DNA of 64,000 bases from Bifidobacterium mellis. GTDB lineage: Bacteria > Actinomycetota > Actinomycetes > Actinomycetales > Bifidobacteriaceae. Positions 25,675 to 34,992 of the stretch are shown here, one piece after another. The stretch spans positions 186,001-250,000 of the forward strand of contig NZ_KQ033885.1 of the NCBI RefSeq assembly GCF_000967265.1, written 5' to 3'. Positions within the stretch are counted from its first letter, which is position 1, and each line of letters begins with the position of its first letter. The translations under genes and the position numbers were made by a program. Below the pieces are notes generated by a model. The model did no database searches. It was not told the DNA's origin and worked only from the letters and a program-made list of their open reading frames with translations.

Positions 25675-27618
25675 TTGATTGACAAAAATCTCTTCCGTTT
25701 CGACGGAGTCCGGTTCACCTTGGGCCTGCTGGCCGCACTGTCCCTGGTCCAGGGAATAGGCGTGGTGGTTCAGGCCTATGGGTTGACCCTGGCCCTGGTG
25801 CGTATCTGGCGCCTTAAGAATTTGAAGGTGCTGGTGGTGCCGGTACTGATTTTTTTGGCCGCCTACACCTGTCGACAGCTCTGTGACGTGGCCAAGGATC
25901 GTATCGCCACCGACCGTGCCGATGCCATCGTAGCCGAGCTGCGGCCCCGTATTCAGGACAAGGTCTTCTCCCTGGGGCCGTCGGCTCTGGCTCGGCGTGG
26001 CACGGGCTCGGCCGTCACCATGCTGGTGGATGGGCTTGACCAGGTGCGTACCTACGTGCTGACGGTTCTGCCCAAGATGATGGATCTCATCTTCATCCCA
26101 CTGATTGTCTTGGTGGTGGTCTGGACCCAGGATGCAGGTTCCGGCCTGATTCTCCTGCTCATGTTGCCCCTGCTCATCTTCTTCATGGTCATCCTGGGTC
26201 TGGCAGCCAGGGATCGCTCCAGCAGGCAGTACGCTCAGTTCCGAAAGCTCAACACCCGATTCATGGATACGGTCCTGGGCTTGCCGACATTGAAGATGCT
26301 GGGCATTGACAAGGAATACGAGGACGAGATCTATTCGGTCTCGGACCGCTTCCGCAAGAGGACCATGAGCGTTATCAGGGTGGCCATGACCTCCACCTTC
26401 GCTCTGGACTTCTTCGCCACCTTGGCCATCGCCATCATGGCCGTCTTCCTGGGCAACAATCTGATCAATGCCAAGGTGGAGCTCTTCCCAGCCCTGCTGG
26501 CCCTGATTCTGGCCCCTGAGTACTTCATGCCCATCCGGCAGTTCGGGGACGACTTCCACGCCACGCTGAACGGCAAGAACGCCTTGGACGACATCGCGGA
26601 CATGCTGGCGCAACCAGAGCCCAAACGTTTGGAGGAACTGGACTGGTCAGGATGGAAGGAAGACAGCCACCTGCGCCTGGAAGGAATCGACTTTGCCTAT
26701 CCTGGCCCCAAACCGGTGGAGAGTACTGCTTCAGCCGGGGCGCAGATGGATGCCATGGCCAAGTCCGAGAGCCAAAAGTCCGGCAAGAAGGGCAGCAAAC
26801 GCAAGGCAACCAAGGTTCATCACGGTAATGGGGGAGCGGTCTCGGCTGAGGTCGGTTCCGCGGCATCGCAGGGAACCGGAGCCGAGGCAGCCGTGGATTC
26901 TCAGGAGCAGCCTCTGGCCCTGAGCGGTCTGGACTTCAACCTGCACGGTTTTTCCAAGGTGGCCATTGTCGGTCGTTCCGGAGCCGGCAAGTCCACGCTG
27001 ATGGATCTGCTGGCCGGCTTTGACCAGCCCAAGGCAGGCACCATAGACCTGGATGGTCATCAGCTGGAGCACTGCAACGTGGCTGCCTGGCAGCGGCACA
27101 TCAGCTACATTCCGCAGAACCCCTTCATCTTCCACGGCACAGTGGCCGACAACATCCGCTTTTACAACCTGGAAGCAGACGATGCTCAAGTGGCCCGTGC
27201 AGCCGATCGGGCTGGACTGACCGACTGGCTGAACACATTGCCCGACGGTTTGAACACCCAAATCGGGGAGGGCAACCGCGGCATCAGCGGTGGCCAGGCA
27301 CAGCGAATCGCCCTGGCCAGGGGCATCCTGGATCCCTCGCGCGAGATTCTGTTTTTTGACGAGCCCACAGCCCACCTGGACATCGAGACCGAATACGACC
27401 TGAAACAGACCCTGCTGCCCATTATGGACGGGCATCTGGTCGTCCTGGCCACCCACCGGCTGCACTGGCTGGCCAACATGGACTGGGTGATCATGTTGGA
27501 GCATGGACGAATTGTGGCCCAGGGCAATCCGCAAGAGCTGATTGGTCAGGGCGGACCCCTGGATGCATTGATCGATGAGATGGGAGGGAACCAGATTGCC
27601 GACTACCAGCAGGACTGA
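25675..27618 (+). CDS. cydD: ABC transporter for cytochrome bd assembly, CydD-like
   Basis: A 647-residue fused membrane/ATPase protein. Six helices occupy residues 1-300. The ATPase domain has Walker A GRSGAGKST at 433-441, signature ISGGQAQR and Walker B ILFFDEPTAHLD. CydDC is a heterodimer needed for bd oxidase maturation (thiol or heme export across the membrane). The TTG start at 25675 has GGAGG eight bases upstream. A Lys/Ser/Ala-rich insertion of about 68 residues (345-412) splits the front of the ATPase domain between FAYPGPKP and LALSGLDF; it looks disordered and is unusual. Confidence 0.9.
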   Translation: MIDKNLFRFDGVRFTLGLLAALSLVQGIGVVVQAYGLTLALVRIWRLKNLKVLVVPVLIFLAAYTCRQLCDVAKDRIATDRADAIVAELRPRIQDKVFSLGPSALARRGTGSAVTMLVDGLDQVRTYVLTVLPKMMDLIFIPLIVLVVVWTQDAGSGLILLLMLPLLIFFMVILGLAARDRSSRQYAQFRKLNTRFMDTVLGLPTLKMLGIDKEYEDEIYSVSDRFRKRTMSVIRVAMTSTFALDFFATLAIAIMAVFLGNNLINAKVELFPALLALILAPEYFMPIRQFGDDFHATLNGKNALDDIADMLAQPEPKRLEELDWSGWKEDSHLRLEGIDFAYPGPKPVESTASAGAQMDAMAKSESQKSGKKGSKRKATKVHHGNGGAVSAEVGSAASQGTGAEAAVDSQEQPLALSGLDFNLHGFSKVAIVGRSGAGKSTLMDLLAGFDQPKAGTIDLDGHQLEHCNVAAWQRHISYIPQNPFIFHGTVADNIRFYNLEADDAQVARAADRAGLTDWLNTLPDGLNTQIGEGNRGISGGQAQRIALARGILDPSREILFFDEPTAHLDIETEYDLKQTLLPIMDGHLVVLATHRLHWLANMDWVIMLEHGRIVAQGNPQELIGQGGPLDALIDEMGGNQIADYQQD

Positions 27619-27637
27619 AACCGCCGGAAGAGGTGGC

Positions 27638-29497
27638 ATGGGATCGTCGAAGACCTCCCGCCGCGGCCGTGGGCTGTCAGGCTACATGCATATCTGGCAC
27701 CGGGACCATTGGTTCTGGCCCTACCTGCGTCAGGACAAGGGTCTGCTTGCCCTGATCTTCTTCCTGGGGACCATCACCTTCGTGTGCGCGGCCGGACTGA
27801 TGTTCACATCGGGATTCCTGATCAGCAGGTCGGCCCGTCATCCCTTCAACATCTTCGCCGTTTATGTGCCGGTGGTCCTGACCAGGGCCTTCGGTATCGG
27901 ACGACCCACATTCAAGTACCTGGAGCGCATCAAGAGCCATGACTGGGTGCTCCGAGTGGTTTCCAAGCTGCGGGTTCAGCTCTACCGCACCCTCTCGCAG
28001 GACGCGGCCTTCCTGAACGAGCATGAGCGCACAGGCACGGTCCTGGGCATGCTCTCGGACGACCTGGACCATCTGGAGAACTTCTACCTGCGCACCATCT
28101 TCCCCACGGTCGTGGCCTACATGATGTGGGTGGTGGTCACCATCGCCGTGGGTGTCTTCTCCTGGCTGACCTCGCTCCTGCTCTTCCTGCTTTTCGCCCT
28201 GATTCTGATTCTGGTCCCGCTGGTCTCGCTGGCTTATTCAGACGGGCGTTACGACATGGAGAAGGCACGGCGGCAGGACCAGTACACAGCGGTGACCGAG
28301 AGCTACATGGGCCTGGGGGATTGGGTGATTACCCGCCGTCGGCACCGCTTCGTCGATACAGCCTCCGGTGATTTCAACGACATCGCCACCGGCCGCAGAG
28401 AGCAGAAGCGGTTTGAACGCTGGCGCAACTGCGGCATCCAGATGATTTTCGCCCTCATGGTGGTGGCTCTGATTGTTGGGGCGGATCTGCGTATGACCAG
28501 CTCCACCTCCATTGCTGACTTTGCGGCAGCCGTGGTCCTGGCGGTTTTCCCCCTGGTCGATTGCTTCATCGTGGTTTCCCAGGCTGTGGCTGAGGTCCCC
28601 CTCTACACGGACTCGCTGGACCATCTGAACGGTCTGACCGAGCGCGTCGAGTCCCGGCGAATCGAGCCGAGTGCACAGACCAGGTTGGAGGGGCCGATCA
28701 AGTCAATCGTCTTCGACCATGTCAGCTTCTCCTACGGCCCCGATGACCCCCTGCTGCTGGACGACTTCAGCCTGCGAATCGAAGGCGGGCAGCGGGTGGC
28801 CCTGCTCGGTCCCAGCGGCGAGGGCAAGACGACGGTCCTTCAGCTGCTCCTGGGAGACCTGCGTCCTACCAGCGGCCGCATCCTGATCAATGGAATACCG
28901 GTCGATGCCTTACAGGATCAGCGTCCCCAACTCTTTGGCTACCTGAACCAGCAGGCCTTCCTCTTCAACACCACCATCGCCTCCAACGTGCGACTGGGCG
29001 CTCCCCAGGCCGATGACGATCAGGTTCGCCAGGCCTTGAAGGCTGTACAGCTGGATCAGGTGGTGGATGACATGCCCCAGGGAATCGACACGCCGGTGGA
29101 TGAGGCCGGCGGACGACTCTCAGGCGGACAGCGTCAGCGCCTGGCCCTGGCCAGGATCGTGCTCAAGCGCACCCCGATCATCCTTCTGGACGAACCCACC
29201 ATCGGTCTGGATCCCATAACCGAGCGGCGGCTCATGGCCATGATCTTCAAGGTCAGCCAGAATCGCACCCTTCTTTGGGTGACCCACCACCTGCAGGGGC
29301 TGGAGGAGGCCGACCAGGTCATCTTTATGCAGGACGGGCACATCGCCATGCAGGGTCGTCCGGTCGATCTGTACCGTGAAAACGCCCGTTTCCGTGAACT
29401 TTATCGCATGGACGTCTCGGACGTGGACAAGGGTGCCGGTCAAGGGATATACTTACAGAAGCAGTCAGATTCAGATGGACGGAACCCTGTTGAATGA
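27638..29497 (+). CDS. cydC: ABC transporter for cytochrome bd assembly, CydC-like
   Basis: A 619-residue partner of CydD: six membrane helices, then an ATPase domain with Walker A GPSGEGKTT, signature LSGGQRQR and Walker B IILLDEPT. The SRSARHPFNIFAVYVPVVLTRAFGIGRP segment near residues 55-85 is typical of CydC. The frame is open earlier, but the ATG at 27638 has AGAGGTGG in front and lies 19 bases after cydD, giving a normal N-terminus. It is the last gene of this run before a 261-base gap that precedes cydA. Confidence 0.9.
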   Translation: MGSSKTSRRGRGLSGYMHIWHRDHWFWPYLRQDKGLLALIFFLGTITFVCAAGLMFTSGFLISRSARHPFNIFAVYVPVVLTRAFGIGRPTFKYLERIKSHDWVLRVVSKLRVQLYRTLSQDAAFLNEHERTGTVLGMLSDDLDHLENFYLRTIFPTVVAYMMWVVVTIAVGVFSWLTSLLLFLLFALILILVPLVSLAYSDGRYDMEKARRQDQYTAVTESYMGLGDWVITRRRHRFVDTASGDFNDIATGRREQKRFERWRNCGIQMIFALMVVALIVGADLRMTSSTSIADFAAAVVLAVFPLVDCFIVVSQAVAEVPLYTDSLDHLNGLTERVESRRIEPSAQTRLEGPIKSIVFDHVSFSYGPDDPLLLDDFSLRIEGGQRVALLGPSGEGKTTVLQLLLGDLRPTSGRILINGIPVDALQDQRPQLFGYLNQQAFLFNTTIASNVRLGAPQADDDQVRQALKAVQLDQVVDDMPQGIDTPVDEAGGRLSGGQRQRLALARIVLKRTPIILLDEPTIGLDPITERRLMAMIFKVSQNRTLLWVTHHLQGLEEADQVIFMQDGHIAMQGRPVDLYRENARFRELYRMDVSDVDKGAGQGIYLQKQSDSDGRNPVE

Positions 29498-29694
29498 CCA
29501 TCAGGCTGTTTCCCGAGCAATGAATTTTGCACGGTTGTCGGGTTGCCGATCTTTGCGGATGGCTTCCCGGCGGGTCACCGTGCGCCGTCGGTTCATGGAC
29601 AGGACGACATGGAAACCGGAGCCCGCGGAAGCGACCAGGTCGCGAAGTCGGGGAGAGCTGAGAGGTTCTCGTAGGCATAAGCCCGGTCATATCT

Positions 29695-29710
29695 GAATCC
29701 GTCCGGATTC
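29695..29710. promoter_or_regulatory. Perfect inverted repeat upstream of cydA
   Basis: GAATCCG-TC-CGGATTC lies about 50 bases before the cydA start in the 261-base cydC-cydA gap. It is a candidate operator giving cydA its own control. It shares the TCCG/CGGA half-sites of the repeat upstream of ndh, with a different spacer (2 rather than 4 bases). No gene is seen in the gap. Confidence 0.35.
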
Positions 29711-29758
29711 GACCCGTGTACCCGCGCCCGACGAACCCTGCAGAGATTGGGAGGAACG

Positions 29759-31252
29759 ATGTTCACTGTATTGGGATTGTCTAGATTCCAGTTCGCCATG
29801 ACGACGATATTCCACTTCTTCTATGTCCCTATGACCATCGGTCTGGCCCTGGCGGTCGCCATCATGGAGACCACCTATGTGGTGACCAAGAAGGATGTCT
29901 ACAAGAAGATGACCATGTTCTGGTCCAAGATCTTCCTGCTCTCCTTTGCGGTAGGCGTGGTCACCGGCATCATTCAGGAGTTCCAGTTCGGCATGAACTG
30001 GTCCAACTACTCCAGGTTCATGGGTGACATCTTCGGTGCCCCCCTGGCCATCGAGGCCCTGCTGGCCTTCTTCCTGGAGTCCACTTTCATCGGCGTGTGG
30101 ATGTTCACCTGGAATAGGTTCAAGCCGGCCGTGCATGCGGTCTTCATCTGGCTGACCTTCCTGGGTTCCTCCATGTCGGCAATCTGGATTCTGGCTGCCA
30201 ACAGCTTCATGCAGCACCCGGTTGGTTTCGAGATCAACCAGACTACCGGCCATGTACGGCTGCGCAATTTTGGTGACGTCATGTTCAATCCCCAGCTGTG
30301 GATCGAGTTCCCCCACGTCTTCTTCGCCGCCGTCTGCACAGGGGCCTTCGTGGTCATGGGCTGCAGTGCCTTCAGTCTGCTGAGGATGCACATGGGGAAC
30401 AAGGACCAGGCCGTGGCTGCTGTCGAGGCCGACTCCGAGAAGCAGGCCAAGGTCAACCTGTTCACCAAGTCAATCCGTCTGGCCGCCCTGCTCGGTCTTA
30501 TCGGTTCCATCTGCGTGATCACCTACGGTGATTTGCAGGGCAAGTACATCGTGACCGATCAGCCCATGAAGCTGGCCGCCACCGAGGGCATCTACGAGGA
30601 CACCGGTGATCCCGCTCCTTGGAATGCCGTGGCTCTGATCAATGAGAAGGACCATAAGATTGAGGGGTCCGTCGAGATTCCCGGAGCCATGTCGCAGCTG
30701 GCTTACGGCAAGAAAACAGGCGCCGTCAAGGGCATGAACACCGTGAACAAGGAACTGCACGAGAAGTACGATGCCAAGTATGGCAAGGACATGAACTACT
30801 ACGTGCCGGTCACCACCCTATTCTGGGTCTTCCGCCTGATGGTCGCAATCGGGTTTGCCTTTGCCCTGATATCCGCATTGGTGCTCTGGTTCACACGTAA
30901 GAAGAAGAACACACTGTTCACCACGCGCTGGAAGCTCTGGATCATGGGTATCTTCACCTTTGCTCCATTTGCTGCGACGACCAGCGGCTGGCTGGTGACC
31001 GAGCTAGGGCGCTATCCGTGGCTGGTATATGGTTATCAGACCATCGCCGATGGGGTTTCGCCCACCAGCACGGTGCCGAACCTGCTCTTCACCTGCATTG
31101 TCTACTTCCTGCTCTTCCTGGTTCTGGGCGGAGTCATGGTCTTCTATACCAGGAGGACCCTGCACCAGGGACCCTTCTATAAGCCGGATGACGGCAATGG
31201 GCCGCAGCCTGCCAAGGTGCATGGTGCGCCGGCTCGGGTGGCCCTGGCCTGA
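29759..31252 (+). CDS. cydA: Cytochrome bd oxidase subunit I
   Basis: A 497-residue heme-bearing subunit. Key positions fit E. coli numbering closely: His19 and His186 as heme ligands, Glu99 and Glu107 in the proton path, and QPMKLAATE at 268-276 holding the Gln/Lys/Glu of the quinol-binding Q-loop. Met361 is the likely third axial ligand. The usual GRQPW motif reads GRYPW (417-421). The Q-loop is short to medium in length. GGGAGGA five bases before the ATG fixes the start. Its promoter is probably separate from cydBDC. Confidence 0.95.
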   Translation: MFTVLGLSRFQFAMTTIFHFFYVPMTIGLALAVAIMETTYVVTKKDVYKKMTMFWSKIFLLSFAVGVVTGIIQEFQFGMNWSNYSRFMGDIFGAPLAIEALLAFFLESTFIGVWMFTWNRFKPAVHAVFIWLTFLGSSMSAIWILAANSFMQHPVGFEINQTTGHVRLRNFGDVMFNPQLWIEFPHVFFAAVCTGAFVVMGCSAFSLLRMHMGNKDQAVAAVEADSEKQAKVNLFTKSIRLAALLGLIGSICVITYGDLQGKYIVTDQPMKLAATEGIYEDTGDPAPWNAVALINEKDHKIEGSVEIPGAMSQLAYGKKTGAVKGMNTVNKELHEKYDAKYGKDMNYYVPVTTLFWVFRLMVAIGFAFALISALVLWFTRKKKNTLFTTRWKLWIMGIFTFAPFAATTSGWLVTELGRYPWLVYGYQTIADGVSPTSTVPNLLFTCIVYFLLFLVLGGVMVFYTRRTLHQGPFYKPDDGNGPQPAKVHGAPARVALA

Positions 31253-31289
31253 TGGTCGACTGATTTCAAACCTTTCCTTCCCCTTCGGT

Positions 31290-31331
31290 AAATCCCCCGC
31301 TTCGGACCGCATGGTTCGGAGCGGGGGATTT
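31290..31331 (+). terminator. Terminator after cydA
   Basis: AAATCCCCCGCT (31290-31301) pairs perfectly with AGCGGGGGATTT (31320-31331); the stem continues inward through mixed G-T pairs to a GCAT loop. It closes the respiratory run and may also serve the leftward prenyl synthase gene. Confidence 0.75.
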
Positions 31332-31497
31332 GCTGTCATAGGGTGTTTGCCATCAGCGGTGGATGTGGGTGAGATTCAGAAAAGAGAGCGATGCCCGCAT
31401 GAAGCGACAGATAAGATGCATGTTCGACTTCTGCTTGATGCCAGACCGGCTTTACTCGCTCAGGTTCGTTCGAGCTGGTTCTGTCGTGCCGGTCCAG

Positions 31498-32457
31498 TCA
31501 GACCTGTGCGGTCAGCTTGACCGTAATCCTCTGCAACAGGTCACGCACGTCTTTGTTCATGGGGGAATCCTCCAGGCTGTCTGAAGCCCGCCGCAGACAG
31601 TCTTTGGCGGTTTGACGGCTGCTTTCCATCAACTGGGGATGTGCTCTGAGGTAGTCGACCACCAGGTTGGGATCATCCTGCTGGACCAAGGTTCTGAAGT
31701 TCTCATCCTCCTGGAATCCCAGCAGAACCGGCAGAGTGTAGATTCCGTCGCGAATGTCCTCCAGTTTGGGCTTGCCGGTGTCACGGTCCAGATCAAAATC
31801 GTTGATGTCATCGATGATCTGGAAGGCCATGCCCAGATTCCCGCCGAAGTCTCTGGCGGTCCGCTCCAAGGCTGGGTCAGTTGGCTGGTCATCGAGGCGG
31901 ATCCCGGTCAGACAGGCCAGTCGGAAGAGGGCTGCGGTCTTGCCGGAGATGGCTCGGTCGTAATCGTCAATGGTGATATGGGTATGGTGGCGTTCGGACT
32001 CCTGGTAGAGTTCGCCGCCCACAATCTCGCAGACCGTGCCGGCCTGCTCGCGGATAAAGCCTGTGTCAGGGGCGATGGAGGCCATGATCTCCATGTAGCG
32101 CGAAAGGATCAGATCACCCAGATAGATGGCTGCCTTATTGCCCCGGATGGTGTGGACCGTGGGCTTGTTGCGGCGAATGGGGGCATTGTCGAGAACGTCG
32201 TCGTGGACCAGGGTGGCCAGATGAAGCATCTCGATGGCGGCGGCGCCGGTGATGACGGTGTCGTCCAGGTGTCCTTCTGTCCGTGCTCCGGCCCGGGCAA
32301 AGAGGACCACCATGGCGGCGCGAATCATCTTGCCGTGGTTATCCAGCAGTCGACGGTAATCCTCCTGATAGGGGGCCACATGGGTACGCTCCTGGTGCAG
32401 GCGATCAATGACCCGCTCAAGATCCTTGCGCAACAGGAGCCCTTGTCCTTCTGCCAT
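31498..32457 (-). CDS. Polyprenyl diphosphate synthase
   Basis: A 319-residue trans-prenyltransferase. The first aspartate-rich motif is LVHDDVLDNAPIRRNKPT near residues 83-100 and the second is FQIIDDINDFD near residues 215-225; GKTAALF lies between them. These enzymes chain isopentenyl diphosphate onto an allylic primer to make long prenyl tails, commonly for menaquinone. Location convergent to the cytochrome bd genes suggests quinone side-chain supply, but a role in another prenyl product is possible. Confidence 0.88.
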   Translation of the reverse strand: MAEGQGLLLRKDLERVIDRLHQERTHVAPYQEDYRRLLDNHGKMIRAAMVVLFARAGARTEGHLDDTVITGAAAIEMLHLATLVHDDVLDNAPIRRNKPTVHTIRGNKAAIYLGDLILSRYMEIMASIAPDTGFIREQAGTVCEIVGGELYQESERHHTHITIDDYDRAISGKTAALFRLACLTGIRLDDQPTDPALERTARDFGGNLGMAFQIIDDINDFDLDRDTGKPKLEDIRDGIYTLPVLLGFQEDENFRTLVQQDDPNLVVDYLRAHPQLMESSRQTAKDCLRRASDSLEDSPMNKDVRDLLQRITVKLTAQV

Positions 32458-32685
32458 GGAGGTACGCTCCCTCTATCTCGTTAAGAACCGCAACGTATCC
32501 AATATACCAAGACCGGGGCCAGGCCTGAAGATTGGTGGCCCGGTCCTGGCTGTCATCGTAATCACTGTGGCCAAGCTGACATCAGGGTGCCGGCCGGCTG
32601 CGGTGACGCTCCGGCCTGGATTCCATTCGTAAGGGGGCTGCATAGATTGGCCTGGAGGCGAAGACGGGTGAAGTAGGCTAGATGT

Positions 32686-34155
32686 ATGAGTCAGCATTAC
32701 CACGCGGATCAGGTCTCCCCACAAGGCGGCGAGGGAGAGCATGATCGACCGCTGTCCGTTTCGGCCCGGCTGGGGCGACTCCAGTTCCATTACTCGGGCA
32801 AGTTCAGACTTCTGCAGCTGGCCGACGTCCAGGAGGGCCCCAAGGTCTCTGCGGACACAATCAGGCTGATAGGCGCGGCTTGTGATGCGGCAAAGCCCGA
32901 TCTGGTGGTCTTTTCGGGCAACCAGGTGGCCGGGTACGACACGGCCTACGAGCACACCTTCCGCAAGAGGCGTTGGAGCACCCCCTTGGACGGCATCTAT
33001 TCCGCTGGTCTGAGCATGGGCAGCGCCTTGGGGCTTGGGGGGGCCTCCCTGAAGCGCTCTGCCAAGTCCCAGGATGGTCAGGCTGCTGCTGACCGCCGGG
33101 AACCGGGTAGTAGGGATGCCGAGCGTGTACGTCAGCAGAACATCAAGCACACCGAGGATCTGGTCCGCAGAACCGTCGGCCTGATCACCGGCCCGCTGGT
33201 TGAACGTGGGATTCCCTTCGTCGTCACCTATGGCAACCACGACTTCCAGTGCGGCCTGGACACCGATCAGATGGACGCCATCTATCGGGAGGTGCCCGGC
33301 TGCCTGAATCCGGAGGCCACGGTCGCCCATCCTGATAGGGTCCATGCGCTGATCGGGTCGGCCCTGCCCTCCCAGACGGCCTTCGTCTGCGCTCCGGGCA
33401 CCTTCGCGCTGCCTGTGGCGGATTGTGACGGTCACGGGGTGGTCATGGGCCTGGTCCTGGTGGACTCCGGCGACTATGCCCGTGCAGGCGGCTATGGCTC
33501 ACCTTCGGCCCAGGCTCTGGATTTCCTGGCGGCCGCTCCTGACCTTCTGGGCAACCGATCCATAGTCTTTCAGCACATGCCCATCCCCCAGTTCTATGAT
33601 CTGCTCAAGCCGGTGCCGGCCACCACAGCCTATGCGGTCCAGGGCTACCGAAGCTTCGACTCCCGTTGCTATATCCTGGACGAGTCGCGCACCTGCCCGG
33701 GCTCCTACCTGGGCGAAGGCGTCTCCTGTCCGGACGAGGACAGCGGCGAGTATGACCTGCTGACCCGGAACCGGGGCTACTTCGCCCTCTTCGCCGGGCA
33801 TGACCATCGCAATGGCTTCGTCGGACGCAGCGGGGATCTGACGCTGGGGGCCACGCCCACATGTGGATTCGGTTCCTACGGTCCGGTGCCCAGCAAGCGG
33901 GCGGCACGGCTCTTCGAGTTCGACATCCGCCATCCCCATCATCCCCGCACCCAGCTCCTGGAGTTCGGGCAATTGGTGGGGCGGCCAGGATCCCACAAGG
34001 TCTACACCTTCGCCATGAGCCATGTACCCACCTCCACCGGAGACGCGGTCAACCTCTTGCGTCGGCCCGGGGTCTTGGCAGGCGGCCTGACGGCCCTGGC
34101 CGGGTTGATTGCCTCCTGGGGTTCCTCCCGGCGGCGATCAGGGCCAAGGGGTTAG
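32686..34155 (+). CDS. Calcineurin-like metallophosphoesterase
   Basis: A 489-residue protein with the ordered phosphoesterase motifs: LLQLADVQEG near residue 43, VVFSGNQVAG near residue 73, TYGNHDFQ near residue 185, FQHMPIP near residue 290 and AGHDHRNGF near residue 368. The normal motif II is GD; here it is GN, changing the metal-bridging Asp to Asn. A low-complexity insert lies at about residues 100-155. It resembles the yeast DCR2-type branch. Substrate unknown; activity may be altered. It is convergent to the IclR gene, 10 bases away. Confidence 0.8.
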   Translation: MSQHYHADQVSPQGGEGEHDRPLSVSARLGRLQFHYSGKFRLLQLADVQEGPKVSADTIRLIGAACDAAKPDLVVFSGNQVAGYDTAYEHTFRKRRWSTPLDGIYSAGLSMGSALGLGGASLKRSAKSQDGQAAADRREPGSRDAERVRQQNIKHTEDLVRRTVGLITGPLVERGIPFVVTYGNHDFQCGLDTDQMDAIYREVPGCLNPEATVAHPDRVHALIGSALPSQTAFVCAPGTFALPVADCDGHGVVMGLVLVDSGDYARAGGYGSPSAQALDFLAAAPDLLGNRSIVFQHMPIPQFYDLLKPVPATTAYAVQGYRSFDSRCYILDESRTCPGSYLGEGVSCPDEDSGEYDLLTRNRGYFALFAGHDHRNGFVGRSGDLTLGATPTCGFGSYGPVPSKRAARLFEFDIRHPHHPRTQLLEFGQLVGRPGSHKVYTFAMSHVPTSTGDAVNLLRRPGVLAGGLTALAGLIASWGSSRRRSGPRG

Positions 34156-34165
34156 GAATTCCGGC

Positions 34166-34969
34166 TCAGACCCTACGACGGGCGGGAGATGAGGCTCGCA
34201 GCAGGGCTTCGGTCAGATATTTGCCGGCGGCCATGACCAGGGGGGCGTAGCGCCTTCCCGGCGTGGTCGACATGCGGTTGACCGGACCGGAGATGGATAT
34301 GGCGGCCATGACCTGTCCGGATCCGTTGCGGATGGGGGCCGAGATGGAGCAGACGCCTTCTTCCCGCTCGTTGATGGATTCGGCCCAGCCGCGCTTGCGG
34401 ACCGTGGCCAGGGTCGCTGCGTTGAACTTGGCGTGTCGCAGACCCTGATGGAGGCGCTCAGGTTCCTCCCAGGCCAGCAGAATCTGTGCTGCCGACCCGG
34501 CCTCCATGGACAGCAGGGCGCCTACGGGGATGGAGTCGCGCAGGCCCGATGCGCGTTCCACTGCGGCGATGCAGACACGGACTTCGCCCTGACGGCGGAA
34601 AATCTGGGCCGACTCGCCCGAACGGTTGAGCAGTGTGTGCAGGATGGGCCCCGAGGCGGTCAGCAGTCGATCCTCGCCGGCGGCGGCGGCCAGCTCGGCG
34701 AAGCGGGAGCCCAGGACGAAGCGGCCATGCGCGTCCCGCAGCACGAAGCGGTGGCGCTCCAAGGCGATGGCCAACCGGTGGGCTGTGGGTCGAGCCAATC
34801 CGGTGGCGTTGACCAGCTGGCCCAGGGTCATGGGTCCGGTCTCCAGGGTGTCCAGAATTCGCACCGTCTTGTCCAGAACGCCGACGCCCGAATGAATCTC
34901 CTCCTGATGCATGTTCCGATCGTTTACGGAGGGGTATCTGTCGTCGTCGTTCATAGAAGGTGTGTCCAT
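34166..34969 (-). CDS. IclR-family regulator, NdgR/LtbR-like
   Basis: A protein of up to 267 residues: winged helix-turn-helix (TLGQLVNATGLARPTAHRLAIALERHRFV, residues about 48-76) and a C-terminal effector domain (VCSISAPIRNGSGQVMAAISISGP). Divergent placement from leuCD is the hallmark of NdgR/LtbR, the actinobacterial regulator of leucine and other amino-acid genes. The start is unclear; ATG 34912 (MHQEEIHSGVGVLDKT) would match the usual N-terminus better than 34969, and no strong ribosome site decides it. Confidence 0.85.
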   Translation of the reverse strand: MDTPSMNDDDRYPSVNDRNMHQEEIHSGVGVLDKTVRILDTLETGPMTLGQLVNATGLARPTAHRLAIALERHRFVLRDAHGRFVLGSRFAELAAAAGEDRLLTASGPILHTLLNRSGESAQIFRRQGEVRVCIAAVERASGLRDSIPVGALLSMEAGSAAQILLAWEEPERLHQGLRHAKFNAATLATVRKRGWAESINEREEGVCSISAPIRNGSGQVMAAISISGPVNRMSTTPGRRYAPLVMAAGKYLTEALLRASSPARRRV

Positions 34970-34992
34970 GGTTGAATTATGCCATCTCAGTA

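Noticed and set aside
29376-29758. Small frames in the cydC-cydA gap
   Set aside because: No ribosome site, Arg/Ser-rich shadow-like composition, and overlap with the cydC end in another frame.
31332-31497. Possible small gene after the cydA terminator
   Set aside because: A 70-codon frame exists, but it runs into the end of the prenyl synthase gene on the other strand and has no good ribosome site.
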